NCBI GenBank assembly: GCA_965661625.1
Contig: CBFIEM010000005.1
Location: 62,001-126,000 of the forward strand
From: GCA-2705995 sp965661625
GTDB lineage: Bacteria > Bacteroidota > Bacteroidia > Flavobacteriales_G > Salibacteraceae
DNA length: 64,000 nt
Reading direction: 5' to 3'
In this document: positions 26,414 through 33,570 of the stretch, piece after piece
How positions within the stretch are numbered: position 1 is the stretch's first letter
Layout of the letters: every line of letters begins with the position of its first letter
Translations under genes and position numbers: made by a program
The notes under the pieces: model-generated
What the model was told of the DNA's origin: nothing
The model's input: only the letters and a program-made list of their open reading frames with translations
The model's database searches: none

Positions 26414-27028
26414 ATGCTCTTGTATTTAATCATTCTCGCAACTGTTTTAGTTTCTATCCAAGGATTTAATAATCGCATTTTGCTTGAGAAATGGGAATAT
26501 ATTCCATACCTCGTTCATCATAGAAATGAGCGCTACCGCCTATTTACCCATGCTTTAGTTCACGCTGACTTTTTTCACTTGTTTGTGAATATGTACGTGT
26601 TATTCCTATTTGGGTCATGGGTTTATGATGCCTTTCAAGAACTATTTGGCATTCAAGGGATAGTGTATTTCTTAGTGCTTTATGTGATGGGGGCTGTTTT
26701 TGCGGCCTTGCCAGGATATCAAAAGCACAAAGACAATCCCTATTACAGGGCTGTAGGAGCTTCAGGAGCTGTTTCAGCAGTCGTATTTAGCGCAATTGTT
26801 ATGTACCCAACAGCGGAATTGAGGTTATTTTTTGCGATTCCTATGCCAGCTGTAGTTTTTGGAGTGATTTACCTGGTTTATGAATATTACATGGATAAAC
26901 GGTCTGAAGGTAACATTGCACATGATGCTCACTATTGGGGTGCTTTATTTGGAGTAGCTGCAACGTTGGTATTTAAACCGAGCTTAGCACTGCGATTTGT
27001 TGATCAGTTGTTAAGTTTGTTCTCATGA
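26414..27028 (+). CDS. Rhomboid-family intramembrane serine protease
   Basis: A 204-residue six-helix membrane protease if started at ATG 26414; a GTG at 26396 would add six residues, but relatives align from MLLYLII. Catalytic Ser117 lies in VGASGAVSAV (GxSG) and His173 in DAHYWGALFG (AHxxGxxxG). The HALVHADFFHLFVNM segment is the usual rhomboid helix-2 motif. It cleaves transmembrane substrates, which are unknown here. Its stop overlaps the HAD phosphatase start as ATGA, beginning a three-gene overlapping unit (rhomboid, HAD, class IV aminotransferase). Confidence 0.88.
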   Translation: MLLYLIILATVLVSIQGFNNRILLEKWEYIPYLVHHRNERYRLFTHALVHADFFHLFVNMYVLFLFGSWVYDAFQELFGIQGIVYFLVLYVMGAVFAALPGYQKHKDNPYYRAVGASGAVSAVVFSAIVMYPTAELRLFFAIPMPAVVFGVIYLVYEYYMDKRSEGNIAHDAHYWGALFGVAATLVFKPSLALRFVDQLLSLFS

Positions 27029-27513
27029 GATATCCGTGTTTATTTTTAGATCGGGATGGTGTAATTAATCACGACCCGGGTGATTACACCAAATCAGTTG
27101 ATGCTTTTCGCATTTTACCAGATGTTATTCCAACACTAAAAGCATTTCACGAAGCTGGATGGAAGTTGATCCTAATTACCAATCAGGGAGGAATAGCTAA
27201 AGGACTTTACACCCATAAAGATGTAAGTGAGATCCATACTTATTTAGCTAAGGAGTTAGCTAAATCAGGTATCGCGTTAACCGATATCTTTTATAGTCCT
27301 CATCATGATGAATTTGGCAAATCGCTTACACGTAAACCTAAGTCGCTTATGGTGGAGCGTGCAATTTATCTGCATGATATTGATATATCAGCATCAATTA
27401 TGGTCGGAGATAAAATGCGTGATGTTGCATGTGGAGCAGGAGCAGGAGTGAAGGGAATTCAAATTCCTACAAATGGATCCATTCATTTTTTGATTGAGGA
27501 ATACCTGAAATGA
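27025..27513 (+). CDS. gmhB: HAD-IIIA phosphatase, GmhB/HisB-N like
   Basis: A 162-residue HAD phosphatase. Motif I is FLDRDGVINHDPGDY, motif II ILITNQGGIAKG, and the C-terminal motif MVGDKMRDVACGAGAGVKG. This pattern is shared by GmhB (heptose bisphosphate phosphatase in LPS core synthesis) and the HisB N-domain. The zinc loop of typical GmhB, with Cys-x-His and Cys-x-Cys, is replaced by SPHHDEFGKSLTRKPKSLM without any cysteine, so this is a zinc-free variant and the substrate is less certain. Both ends overlap neighbours by ATGA. Confidence 0.8.
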   Translation: MRYPCLFLDRDGVINHDPGDYTKSVDAFRILPDVIPTLKAFHEAGWKLILITNQGGIAKGLYTHKDVSEIHTYLAKELAKSGIALTDIFYSPHHDEFGKSLTRKPKSLMVERAIYLHDIDISASIMVGDKMRDVACGAGAGVKGIQIPTNGSIHFLIEEYLK

Positions 27514-28334
27514 TTTACGCTGATAACCAGGGACAATTAGTGCCCAACGAGACGTTGGCTGGCCTTCATTTGAACCGTGCTTTCCGCTATGGCGACGGTT
27601 TGTTTGAAACAGTTAAGGTGATTGATGGAAAGCCATTACATTTTGCTCTTCATATAGAAAGACTCAATAAAGGAATGGCAGTTTTAGGTCTTGAGCTGGA
27701 TTCAAGTCTATCGTACCACGCAATGCTTGATCGGGTTACGAAGTTGCTTGAAAAGAATAAGGTTACAGGAGGAGGTCGCATTCGAATGGCGGTGTTCAGG
27801 GTTGGACCTGGGGGGTATAAGCCCGAGCACGCTAAAGTGTCGAGCATGCTAGTTTTTGAAGAATCTGCGAACGAATATGCACATCAGGCTCAAGGGGTTG
27901 CTTTAGGAGTTTATACAGAGCATTGCAAGTACGCTAATGGTCTTTCACATTTAAAATCAAGTAATGCATTGCTATACGTGCTTGCTGCTAAATGGGCAGG
28001 TGGTCATGGTTTTGATGATGTGTTGCTGCTAAATGATTCGGGGCGAATTTGTGAAGCTACAGCTTCAAATTTATTTTTGGTAAAGGGTAATACCATATTG
28101 ACTCCAAATCTGCAAGAGGGGTGTGTAGCTGGGGTAATGCGTAAAGTAGTTATTGACCTTGCTATAAAGGCAGGATTAAACGTGCGTGAAGGAAAAGTGG
28201 AAAAGGAAGATTTACTTCAGGCGGATGAAGTTTTTTTAACAAATGCTATGCGCGGAGTACAATGGGTTTCGGGGTATCAGAAAAAACGCTATTTCCAGCG
28301 TGTAAGTAGGGCACTTCAGAAGAGACTAGTTTAA
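27510..28334 (+). CDS. Class IV aminotransferase / aminodeoxychorismate lyase-like
   Basis: A 274-residue fold-type IV PLP enzyme. The N-terminal AFRYGDGLFETVKV motif, the PLP lysine Lys149 in SHLKSSNALLYVLA, EATASNLFLV and the phosphate-binding EGCVAGVMR are typical of PabC and branched-chain aminotransferases. The size and start (MIYADNQG) favour PabC-like 4-amino-4-deoxychorismate lyase in folate synthesis, but D-amino-acid or branched-chain transaminases remain possible. It overlaps the HAD gene by 4 bases and the convergent YqgE gene by 9. Confidence 0.8.
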   Translation: MIYADNQGQLVPNETLAGLHLNRAFRYGDGLFETVKVIDGKPLHFALHIERLNKGMAVLGLELDSSLSYHAMLDRVTKLLEKNKVTGGGRIRMAVFRVGPGGYKPEHAKVSSMLVFEESANEYAHQAQGVALGVYTEHCKYANGLSHLKSSNALLYVLAAKWAGGHGFDDVLLLNDSGRICEATASNLFLVKGNTILTPNLQEGCVAGVMRKVVIDLAIKAGLNVREGKVEKEDLLQADEVFLTNAMRGVQWVSGYQKKRYFQRVSRALQKRLV

Positions 28335-28904
28335 AGAAGGGTCTTCTGGAAAGTTAGTCATGACTTCATATGGCTTGCCCAAGTCACCAACTAGTTTTTC
28401 CCACATGAGTTCCGGTTTTTCAAATAAACGCGAATAGATAGGCTTGCAGGTAATCCAACTGCGTGTTTTTGTCTCTTCGAGGAGCTGCTCTGGTCCCCAA
28501 CCAGAATAGCCGGAAATAAACCGAATATCCTTCTCTCCAAGTCCATCATCTAAAATTCGGTGAATGAGCGGATTAAAATCACCACCCCAAAATAAATTGG
28601 GAGCAATTTCAAGCGCATTGGGGATACCGGTGATTTGATGAATATAGAAAAGCTCATCATTACCTACAGGACCACCGATGTAGAGCTGATGATTACCGAG
28701 TGAAACTCCTTCAATGACATCCGACATTAAAATGTTGGCAGGTTGATTCATCACAAACCCAGTGGCACTCTCATTGCTGTAATCTGTAAGCAAAATAACC
28801 GATCGCTTAAAATGTGGATCAGTTAAAAATGGTTCACTTAACAAGACCACCCCTGTTTCTAAAGGGGCTCTTTCAAACGGCATTTGGTTAAATAAGTCTT
28901 TCAT
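28326..28904 (-). CDS. YqgE/AlgH family protein
   Basis: A 192-residue cytoplasmic protein of the UPF0301 group. Landmarks are GVVLLSEPFLTDPHFKRSVILLTDY, GFVMNQPA, LYIGGPVGNDELFYIH, FWGGDFNPL and ISGYSGWGPEQLLEE. The biochemical function is not known, although AlgH influences alginate production in Pseudomonas. Its ATG overlaps the miaE stop by one base (TAATG). The 3' end overlaps the convergent aminotransferase. Confidence 0.9.
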   Translation of the reverse strand: MKDLFNQMPFERAPLETGVVLLSEPFLTDPHFKRSVILLTDYSNESATGFVMNQPANILMSDVIEGVSLGNHQLYIGGPVGNDELFYIHQITGIPNALEIAPNLFWGGDFNPLIHRILDDGLGEKDIRFISGYSGWGPEQLLEETKTRSWITCKPIYSRLFEKPELMWEKLVGDLGKPYEVMTNFPEDPSLN

Positions 28905-29494
28905 TAGTGTAGCGCTGAACGAATGGGTAACTGTTTAATGATTTCAGCTTCGGCAAGCAATAAATCGGCTAACCTACGTGCTATTATTTCTTCATCATAA
29001 TAGTGCTTAGCCATATTGATAAAGATTGTTCCATGTTTCTTTTCGCTATTGTATAGCATGGTGTAAAATGCCTTTAACTCAGTATCGTCAATGTGCTTGG
29101 CTATCAAGTTAAAACGTTCAGCACCTCGAGTTTCTATAATGGATGCAAGTAAAAGGCGATCTAGAAAGCGTGCATCACTGCTTGACCTGATATGTTTGTT
29201 CAATGCTGAAATGTAGGGATCTTTTTGATTCTTCAATGGAATTTGAAGTCCCCGTCTTTCCATATGTGCATAAACTTGTTTGAAATGAACCATTTCCTCT
29301 AAAGCAGTTTCAATTAACTCCGGAATAATAGCCGTTCTATTAGGGACTTTGTAAATTAAACTCATTGCCATAGCTGATGCTTTTCGTTCGCAATCGGCGT
29401 GATCGATTAAGAATGAATCGAAATCTAGCAGTACGGCATTTATCCAAGCTTCAGATGTAGCAGCTTTTAATTGAATTTCTGGTTCTGCGATCAT
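28904..29494 (-). CDS. miaE: tRNA 2-methylthio-N6-isopentenyladenosine hydroxylase
   Basis: A 196-residue di-iron hydroxylase that hydroxylates ms2i6A at tRNA position 37. Iron-ligand segments in ferritin-like helices are LIDHADCERKASAMAM, ALEEMVHFKQVY, ETRGAERFNLIA and SEKKHGTIFINMAKHYY. The frame opens at a TTG (29545), but ATG 29492-29494 (MIAEPEIQLKAA) matches the family start. It is coupled to YqgE by TAATG and divergent from pdxH. Confidence 0.85.
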   Translation of the reverse strand: MIAEPEIQLKAATSEAWINAVLLDFDSFLIDHADCERKASAMAMSLIYKVPNRTAIIPELIETALEEMVHFKQVYAHMERRGLQIPLKNQKDPYISALNKHIRSSSDARFLDRLLLASIIETRGAERFNLIAKHIDDTELKAFYTMLYNSEKKHGTIFINMAKHYYDEEIIARRLADLLLAEAEIIKQLPIRSALH

Positions 29495-29521
29495 AGTAAT
29501 AGCCACAATGAGTTTACGTGT

Positions 29522-29529
29522 TACCTTTG
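29522..29529 (+). promoter_or_regulatory. Probable -7 promoter box for pdxH
   Basis: TACCTTTG matches TAnnTTTG and ends 46 bases before the pdxH ATG. It lies in the miaE-pdxH divergent region; a TACTTTCG read on the minus strand nearby could serve miaE. Confidence 0.4.
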
Positions 29530-29575
29530 GTGAACGAAAGTACAACGCATGTGTTAAACCCTAAAATGGTAAAGC

Positions 29576-30229
29576 ATGATAGAAGAAGTATCAAATTATT
29601 TAAACAGCGTTCGCCACGATTTTAGCAATAAACCTTTCGATGAGTCGGATGCATCCGATAATCCAATGCATCAATTTGCAGAATGGTTTGAAGAAGCGGT
29701 TGGTGCTCAGGTTTTAGATCCGAAAGCGATGGTTATTTCTACAGTAGATAATGAAGGAATGCCTCATTCAAGGGTGGTATACAATCGCGGTATTCGTGAA
29801 TCGGGAATTGTTTTTTATACGAATTATAATTCGCAGAAGGGTGGGCATCTTGATCAGAACAACCGCATAAGTGTGAATTACTTCTGGCCTGAGCTTGAGC
29901 GTCAAATACGGTTTAACGGAACGGTTGAAAAATTGACCGATGAAGAATCAAATACTTATTTTAAAGGTAGACCTAGAGCCAGTAAGATAGGAGCATGGGC
30001 TTCTGAGCAAAGCGATGTTATCGCAGAGCGGTCGCTCTTGGAACATCGTGTACGTCAATTCACCGCCAAGTTTGAAGGAGAGGAAGTACCTCGTCCTCCG
30101 CACTGGGGTGGTTATTTGATTCGAATCGCACTAGCCGAATTTTGGCAAGGTCGCCCGAGCCGGCTTCATGATCGTATTCGTTACGAACTCCGTAATGGAG
30201 AATGGACAAAAGCTAGATTAGCCCCTTAG
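29576..30229 (+). CDS. pdxH: Pyridoxamine 5'-phosphate oxidase
   Basis: A 217-residue FMN enzyme oxidising pyridoxamine- or pyridoxine-5'-phosphate to pyridoxal phosphate. Conserved parts are NPMHQFAEWFEEAV, AMVISTVDNEGMPHSRVVYNRG, FYTNYNSQKGGHL, ISVNYFWPELERQIRFNG, and the C-terminal FWQGRPSRLHDRIRYE. The length is typical (210-220). It supplies PLP for enzymes such as the class IV aminotransferase at 27510 and the glycine cleavage system. The 3' end overlaps the convergent THX gene by 4 bases. Confidence 0.95.
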   Translation: MIEEVSNYLNSVRHDFSNKPFDESDASDNPMHQFAEWFEEAVGAQVLDPKAMVISTVDNEGMPHSRVVYNRGIRESGIVFYTNYNSQKGGHLDQNNRISVNYFWPELERQIRFNGTVEKLTDEESNTYFKGRPRASKIGAWASEQSDVIAERSLLEHRVRQFTAKFEGEEVPRPPHWGGYLIRIALAEFWQGRPSRLHDRIRYELRNGEWTKARLAP

Positions 30230-30522
30230 TCTTCTTTCTTAGCTGTTTTGGCTTTGGTTGTTGTTGCCTTTTTAGCTGTGGTTTTTTTAGCGGTAGTTTT
30301 TTTAGCAGCAGCCTTTTTTGTGTCAGCCGTTGCCTTTTTTGCCGCAGGTTCAGCAGCTTTTTTCTCAGTAGCTTTCTTTGCAGCTGGCTTTTTAGTTGCA
30401 GCTTTCTTTTTTGGTTCAGCCGCTGGTATCACTACACTTGAGCTTGGTTTACGAGGTCTTGATTTTCCGTATGAACCATTAATGCGTTTACCGCGAGCAG
30501 TTTTTTTATCTCCTTTTCCCAT
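30226..30522 (-). CDS. 30S ribosomal protein THX with histone H1-like tail
   Basis: A 98-residue very basic protein. The first 25 residues (MGKGDKKTARGKRINGSYGK plus SRPRK) match the Bacteroidota THX/bTHX signature, which in Thermus sits in the 30S head. After residue about 35 comes a low-complexity tail of Ala, Lys, Thr and Pro with KKA, AKK and TTAKK repeats, like histone H1 C-termini. THX alone is usually much shorter, so the tail is an extension. It may bind rRNA or DNA; the tail role is unknown. A terminator (30551-30583) separates it from HU upstream. Confidence 0.8.
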   Translation of the reverse strand: MGKGDKKTARGKRINGSYGKSRPRKPSSSVVIPAAEPKKKAATKKPAAKKATEKKAAEPAAKKATADTKKAAAKKTTAKKTTAKKATTTKAKTAKKED

Positions 30523-30550
30523 AATAGCTTTCTTGTTTGGCTTTGAAAAT

Positions 30551-30583
30551 AAAAAAAAGCCCCCAGAAATGGAGGCTTTTTTT
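30551..30583 (-). terminator. Terminator downstream of HU gene
   Basis: Arms AAAAAGCC and GGCTTTTT, extended by CCA/TGG after one mismatch, around an AGAAA loop. It lies between the HU stop and the THX start and ends in a T-run on either strand, so it ends HU transcription before THX. Confidence 0.75.
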
Positions 30584-30602
30584 AATGTTGTTCGAACAAT
30601 TT

Positions 30603-30875
30603 CTAGTTCACAGCATCACCTAGTTCAGCACCAGCTTTGAACTTAACAACGTTTTTAGCTGGAATTTGAATTTCTTTTCCAGTTTGTGGGTTTCTTCCTG
30701 TTCTAGCATTTCTTTTAGAAACAGAGAATGAACCAAAACCTACTAAAGAAACACGGTCACCTTTTTTAAGCGCACCTGAAGTAGCTCCAATAAAAGAATC
30801 TAATGCTTTTTTAGCGTCTGCTTTTGAGATTCCAGCACCTTCCGCCATTGAGTCAATTAATTCTGCTTTATTCAT
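30603..30875 (-). CDS. HU-family DNA-binding protein
   Basis: A 90-residue nucleoid protein starting at ATG 30875 (MNKAELIDSMAEGAG); the frame is open further upstream but that extension is not HU-like and contains the promoter. The DNA-binding arm GFGSFSVSKRNARTGRNPQTG is complete, as is the C-terminal VVKFKAGAEL. It compacts and bends DNA non-specifically as a dimer. It is monocistronic, with a well-spaced promoter upstream and a terminator after the stop. Confidence 0.95.
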   Translation of the reverse strand: MNKAELIDSMAEGAGISKADAKKALDSFIGATSGALKKGDRVSLVGFGSFSVSKRNARTGRNPQTGKEIQIPAKNVVKFKAGAELGDAVN

Positions 30876-30920
30876 AACAGTTATAATATTAGGGTTAAAC
30901 AATATTTTTAAATAGGTTAC

Positions 30921-30950
30921 CAAATTTATAGGAAATACAATGCTGGCAAA
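30921..30950 (-). promoter_or_regulatory. HU promoter, TTTG-N18-TAAATTTG
   Basis: On the minus strand TTTG (30947-30950) and TAAATTTG (30921-30928) are 18 bases apart, the best match in the window to the Bacteroidota -33/-7 promoter. It leaves a leader of about 40 bases before the ATG. Confidence 0.7.
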
Positions 30951-31036
30951 GGATACAGCCAATAAAAGACTGATTTTGTTAATAAAAGTGCTGCATTGTT
31001 AATAACCGGGCGTGTTTTTCAGCATTCTAGCGTTAT

Positions 31037-31447
31037 TTAAGGCTTCCACGGGGATTCCAGTTTTACGGCATGACGATCATTACCTGTAAACCTTGGTGCT
31101 TGAATGCTAATAACTTTTAATGGGTTGGAACGTGACGCTTTTACAGCGTGAACCGTATTTCGTGGAATATGGATGAATTGCCCTGGTACTAATTTAAATG
31201 TACTGTCTCCCAAAAGCATCATTCCAGTTCCTTCTATAATGTATACTGACTCAGTGTGCTCATTGTGGGTATGGGGTGGTACATTTCCTGAAACCCATAT
31301 AACGAATGAGCTTTGATCGTTAGAACTGTATAACGTTTTGACTTGATTCACTGCACTATTTCGGGTCAAGGTGTCAGTTCGCAAACACTGTGCATTAATA
31401 GCTACGGCGTTTAAACTAATCACAAGAAGTGTTAAGAGTAGTTTCAT
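31037..31447 (-). CDS. Exported small cupin protein
   Basis: A 136-residue single cupin with a signal peptide (MKLLLTLLVISLNAVAINAQ). The metal-type motif PPHTHNEHTESVYIIEGTG carries the usual His/Glu ligands, and the second motif PGQFIHIPRNTVHAV supplies the final His. It is probably periplasmic. Ligand or catalytic role cannot be inferred; many such cupins bind small molecules. Its ATG overlaps the fmt stop as ATGA, making it the last gene of a five-gene minus-strand operon. Confidence 0.8.
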   Translation of the reverse strand: MKLLLTLLVISLNAVAINAQCLRTDTLTRNSAVNQVKTLYSSNDQSSFVIWVSGNVPPHTHNEHTESVYIIEGTGMMLLGDSTFKLVPGQFIHIPRNTVHAVKASRSNPLKVISIQAPRFTGNDRHAVKLESPWKP

Positions 31448-32406
31448 TCGGTTTCAAAAGATGTTAGCGTTTGCTGCATGCCATTAAGCGCATCAGCAAC
31501 ATTCATGCGCCTTTTATTGGGTAATTGAATTTCTATTAATTCAATAGGAGATGTCTTAGTTCCTACAAAAAGCCGCTTGTTTTCAATACGAACCTGGCCG
31601 GGCTCTAGCTCGAACTCAGAAAATGAGATTTTACAATCATGTAGTTTAACCATAAGTTGGTTTTCTGTGTTTGTAGTGGCTATACCATATGCACCTGGAA
31701 ACGGCGTAAGGCCTCGAACATGATTAAAAATAGCTTCTGCCGACCTATTAAAGAGCACGTTGCAATCAGCTTTGAAAAGTTTAGGAGCATGCTTTTGACT
31801 AGGAGCTTCGGGCTGCGGTTTAGGACTTACCTCGCCAGCAAAAAGGCCGTCAAGGGTTTCTACAAGAAGAGATGCCCCCATCGCCATAAGCCTATTATAA
31901 ATGGTTCCAGCATTATCGCTCGAATCAATAGGAGTAGCTTTTTGAAGGAGTAAATCTCCAGTATCGATGGCGTGCTTCAGTAAAAATGTTGTGACACCAG
32001 TTTCCTTTTCACCATTGATGATAGCCCAATTGATTGGTGCCGCTCCGCGATAAGCGGGTAGGAGTGAGCCGTGCACATTTACAGTTCCTAGCGGTGGCAT
32101 ATTCCAAACGGATTCAGGGAGCATCCTGAAGGCCACTACTACTTGAATGTCTGCTTGGAAATTTGCTAACGCGCGATGAAAATCTTCATCTTTTAAATTT
32201 GCGGGTTGTAAAACAGGAAGGTGATGCTCTATGGCACATTTTTTCACGGCAGATGGCATGAGTTTTTGTCCTCGACCTGCAGGCTTATCTGGAGCTGTTA
32301 CAACAGCCACAACGTTAAACCCCATATGAATGAGTTGTTGTAAAGATGCAACCGCAAAATCGGGAGTGCCTAAAAATACAATGCGTTTGGCTTGTCTACT
32401 CTTCAT
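31444..32406 (-). CDS. fmt: Methionyl-tRNA formyltransferase
   Basis: A 320-residue enzyme that formylates initiator Met-tRNA using 10-formyl-THF. N-terminal IVFLGTPDFAVASL, VTAPDKPAGRGQKL, the catalytic region VNVHGSLLPAYRGAAPINWAI and the HAIDTGDLL segment with the active-site Asp are present. The C-terminal OB-like domain begins after ADCNVLFNRSAEAI. The length is typical. It overlaps the upstream hypothetical gene by 11 bases and the cupin gene by 4, so it is translated within the operon that starts with the S4 protein. Confidence 0.95.
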   Translation of the reverse strand: MKSRQAKRIVFLGTPDFAVASLQQLIHMGFNVVAVVTAPDKPAGRGQKLMPSAVKKCAIEHHLPVLQPANLKDEDFHRALANFQADIQVVVAFRMLPESVWNMPPLGTVNVHGSLLPAYRGAAPINWAIINGEKETGVTTFLLKHAIDTGDLLLQKATPIDSSDNAGTIYNRLMAMGASLLVETLDGLFAGEVSPKPQPEAPSQKHAPKLFKADCNVLFNRSAEAIFNHVRGLTPFPGAYGIATTNTENQLMVKLHDCKISFSEFELEPGQVRIENKRLFVGTKTSPIELIEIQLPNKRRMNVADALNGMQQTLTSFETE

Positions 32407-32749
32407 GTATAGATTGAATGGTTATTGCTGCGCCATCAACGCAGTCATTTGTGATTTTCGATTCGTAATCATATTGAACTTCAAGGCTTTTACCAGCTTG
32501 TTTGTATTTCTTGGCAAGTCTGTTGGGAACGAGTGTATCTCCCCGTTCTGAAACGAAAGCATATCCGCATGAGTCGGATAAGAGAACCACTGTGAGTTCT
32601 TCTGATTCTCCGGTAAAGGTATCCGTTACAATAAACAAGCGATCTAAAACCCCAGTATCACCATTTAATATCAAATCGCGATTCAGGTAACCTACAACAC
32701 ATCCAGCAAGCAGAATTAAATACCACAATTTTAAAATGCGCTCTTTCAT
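32396..32749 (-). CDS. Small exported/anchored protein with paired Cys
   Basis: A 117-residue protein with one N-terminal hydrophobic helix (about residues 7-23) acting as a signal or anchor. The rest is beta-type and shares a pattern with the next gene upstream: SCGYAFVSERGDTLVPNRLA, a GKSLEVQYDYES core, and CVDGAAITIQSI at the end. The two paired cysteines may form a disulfide in the periplasm. I cannot name the family with confidence. ATGA overlap links it to the paralogue upstream and 11 bases overlap links it to fmt. Confidence 0.6.
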   Translation of the reverse strand: MKERILKLWYLILLAGCVVGYLNRDLILNGDTGVLDRLFIVTDTFTGESEELTVVLLSDSCGYAFVSERGDTLVPNRLAKKYKQAGKSLEVQYDYESKITNDCVDGAAITIQSIHEE

Positions 32750-33045
32750 GGGAAAGTCAAGTAATCAGTAATGGTAATAATTTTTCCCTTCATGCAGGTT
32801 GATGCCATGTTTTTTTCATAATGGTATTTGATGTAAATCGGTTTTCCATCCACTTTGTAATCTGCCGCTAGGTTTAAGGGCTCATAAAATTGATCGGCAG
32901 CATCTTTTAGTAAAAAATCGCAACCGGCAACTTGCTGCTCTCTGGTTACTATAACATGTGTATAGCCAGAGGTGTCCGGATTCGGCTTGAGTGTTGAACA
33001 TGCCATGCAAGCAAAATATACTACTACGAGTTTAATCTTCTTCAT
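32746..33045 (-). CDS. Small lipoprotein-like paralogue with paired Cys
   Basis: A 99-residue protein when started at ATG 33043-33045 (MKKIKLVVVYFACMAC), giving a short signal with a probable lipid-modified Cys16; the lipobox is atypical because -3 is Cys. The mature part, GCDFLLKDAADQFYEPLNLA, then DGKPIYIKYHYEK and CMKGKIITITDYL, aligns by eye with the following gene. I recall similar Bacteroidota lipoproteins with a GC-(x)n-LxPxNL...CMxGxxVxI pattern, but their function is not established. It overlaps the S4 gene by 14 bases. Confidence 0.6.
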   Translation of the reverse strand: MKKIKLVVVYFACMACSTLKPNPDTSGYTHVIVTREQQVAGCDFLLKDAADQFYEPLNLAADYKVDGKPIYIKYHYEKNMASTCMKGKIITITDYLTFP

Positions 33046-33421
33046 CCCATTCATCCCAGCTCGAAAGAAAAGAATCCATTTCCCGGCGATCTTTTTTAGT
33101 TGGTCTTCCCAAGCCCTGTGCGCGTTCATGTTTAACACGGACCCGCATCAAATCCAGTTTCTCGAGCTGGTCATGAGGGGTAATGTCTTGTGTAAAGGTA
33201 GGGACTAGTTTGGCACCGACACGTCCTTTAGGAAACTCCAGTACCTTGAATTTAAAATAGATGTGGAGCTTTTCTGCTTCGATGGTATCACCTAACTTGA
33301 GCACTCGTGAGGGTTTTACCACATCCCCATTAACACGTACACGGTTCTGTTTACACTTTTGTGTTGCAAGGGTTCGAGTTTTATAAAGCCTAATGGACCA
33401 AAGGTATTTATCAACGCGCAT
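33032..33421 (-). CDS. hslR: S4-domain RNA-binding protein, Hsp15 (HslR) like
   Basis: A 129-residue protein beginning at ATG 33419-33421 (MRVDKYLWSIRLYKTRT); a TTG four codons upstream is less likely. The S4 domain occupies residues 1-60 (CKQNRVRVNGDVVKPSRVLKLGD), followed by a basic region and an acidic C-terminus (SSWDEWDEED). E. coli Hsp15 binds free 50S subunits carrying nascent chains. It opens a five-gene operon leading to fmt. It is separate from the shorter S4 protein at 136. Confidence 0.85.
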   Translation of the reverse strand: MRVDKYLWSIRLYKTRTLATQKCKQNRVRVNGDVVKPSRVLKLGDTIEAEKLHIYFKFKVLEFPKGRVGAKLVPTFTQDITPHDQLEKLDLMRVRVKHERAQGLGRPTKKDRREMDSFLSSWDEWDEED

Positions 33422-33570
33422 AGGGTTGACCAATTTAATAGGTTACGCATTAATGGACAACCTCCGGGCGCAGCACTTAATAACGCAACGTTGTTAATTA
33501 ATTATCAATTATTTAGCTAGGCGAGCTACGTTTGTTTTGATATTTTTACCCCAACAAACTTGAACTCCCT

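Noticed and set aside
30248..30640. 130-codon plus-strand frame opposite THX and the terminator
   Set aside because: It mirrors the Lys/Ala-rich THX tail as Phe/Val/Ala low complexity and runs through the HU terminator. The THX frame on the other strand has a clear family signature.
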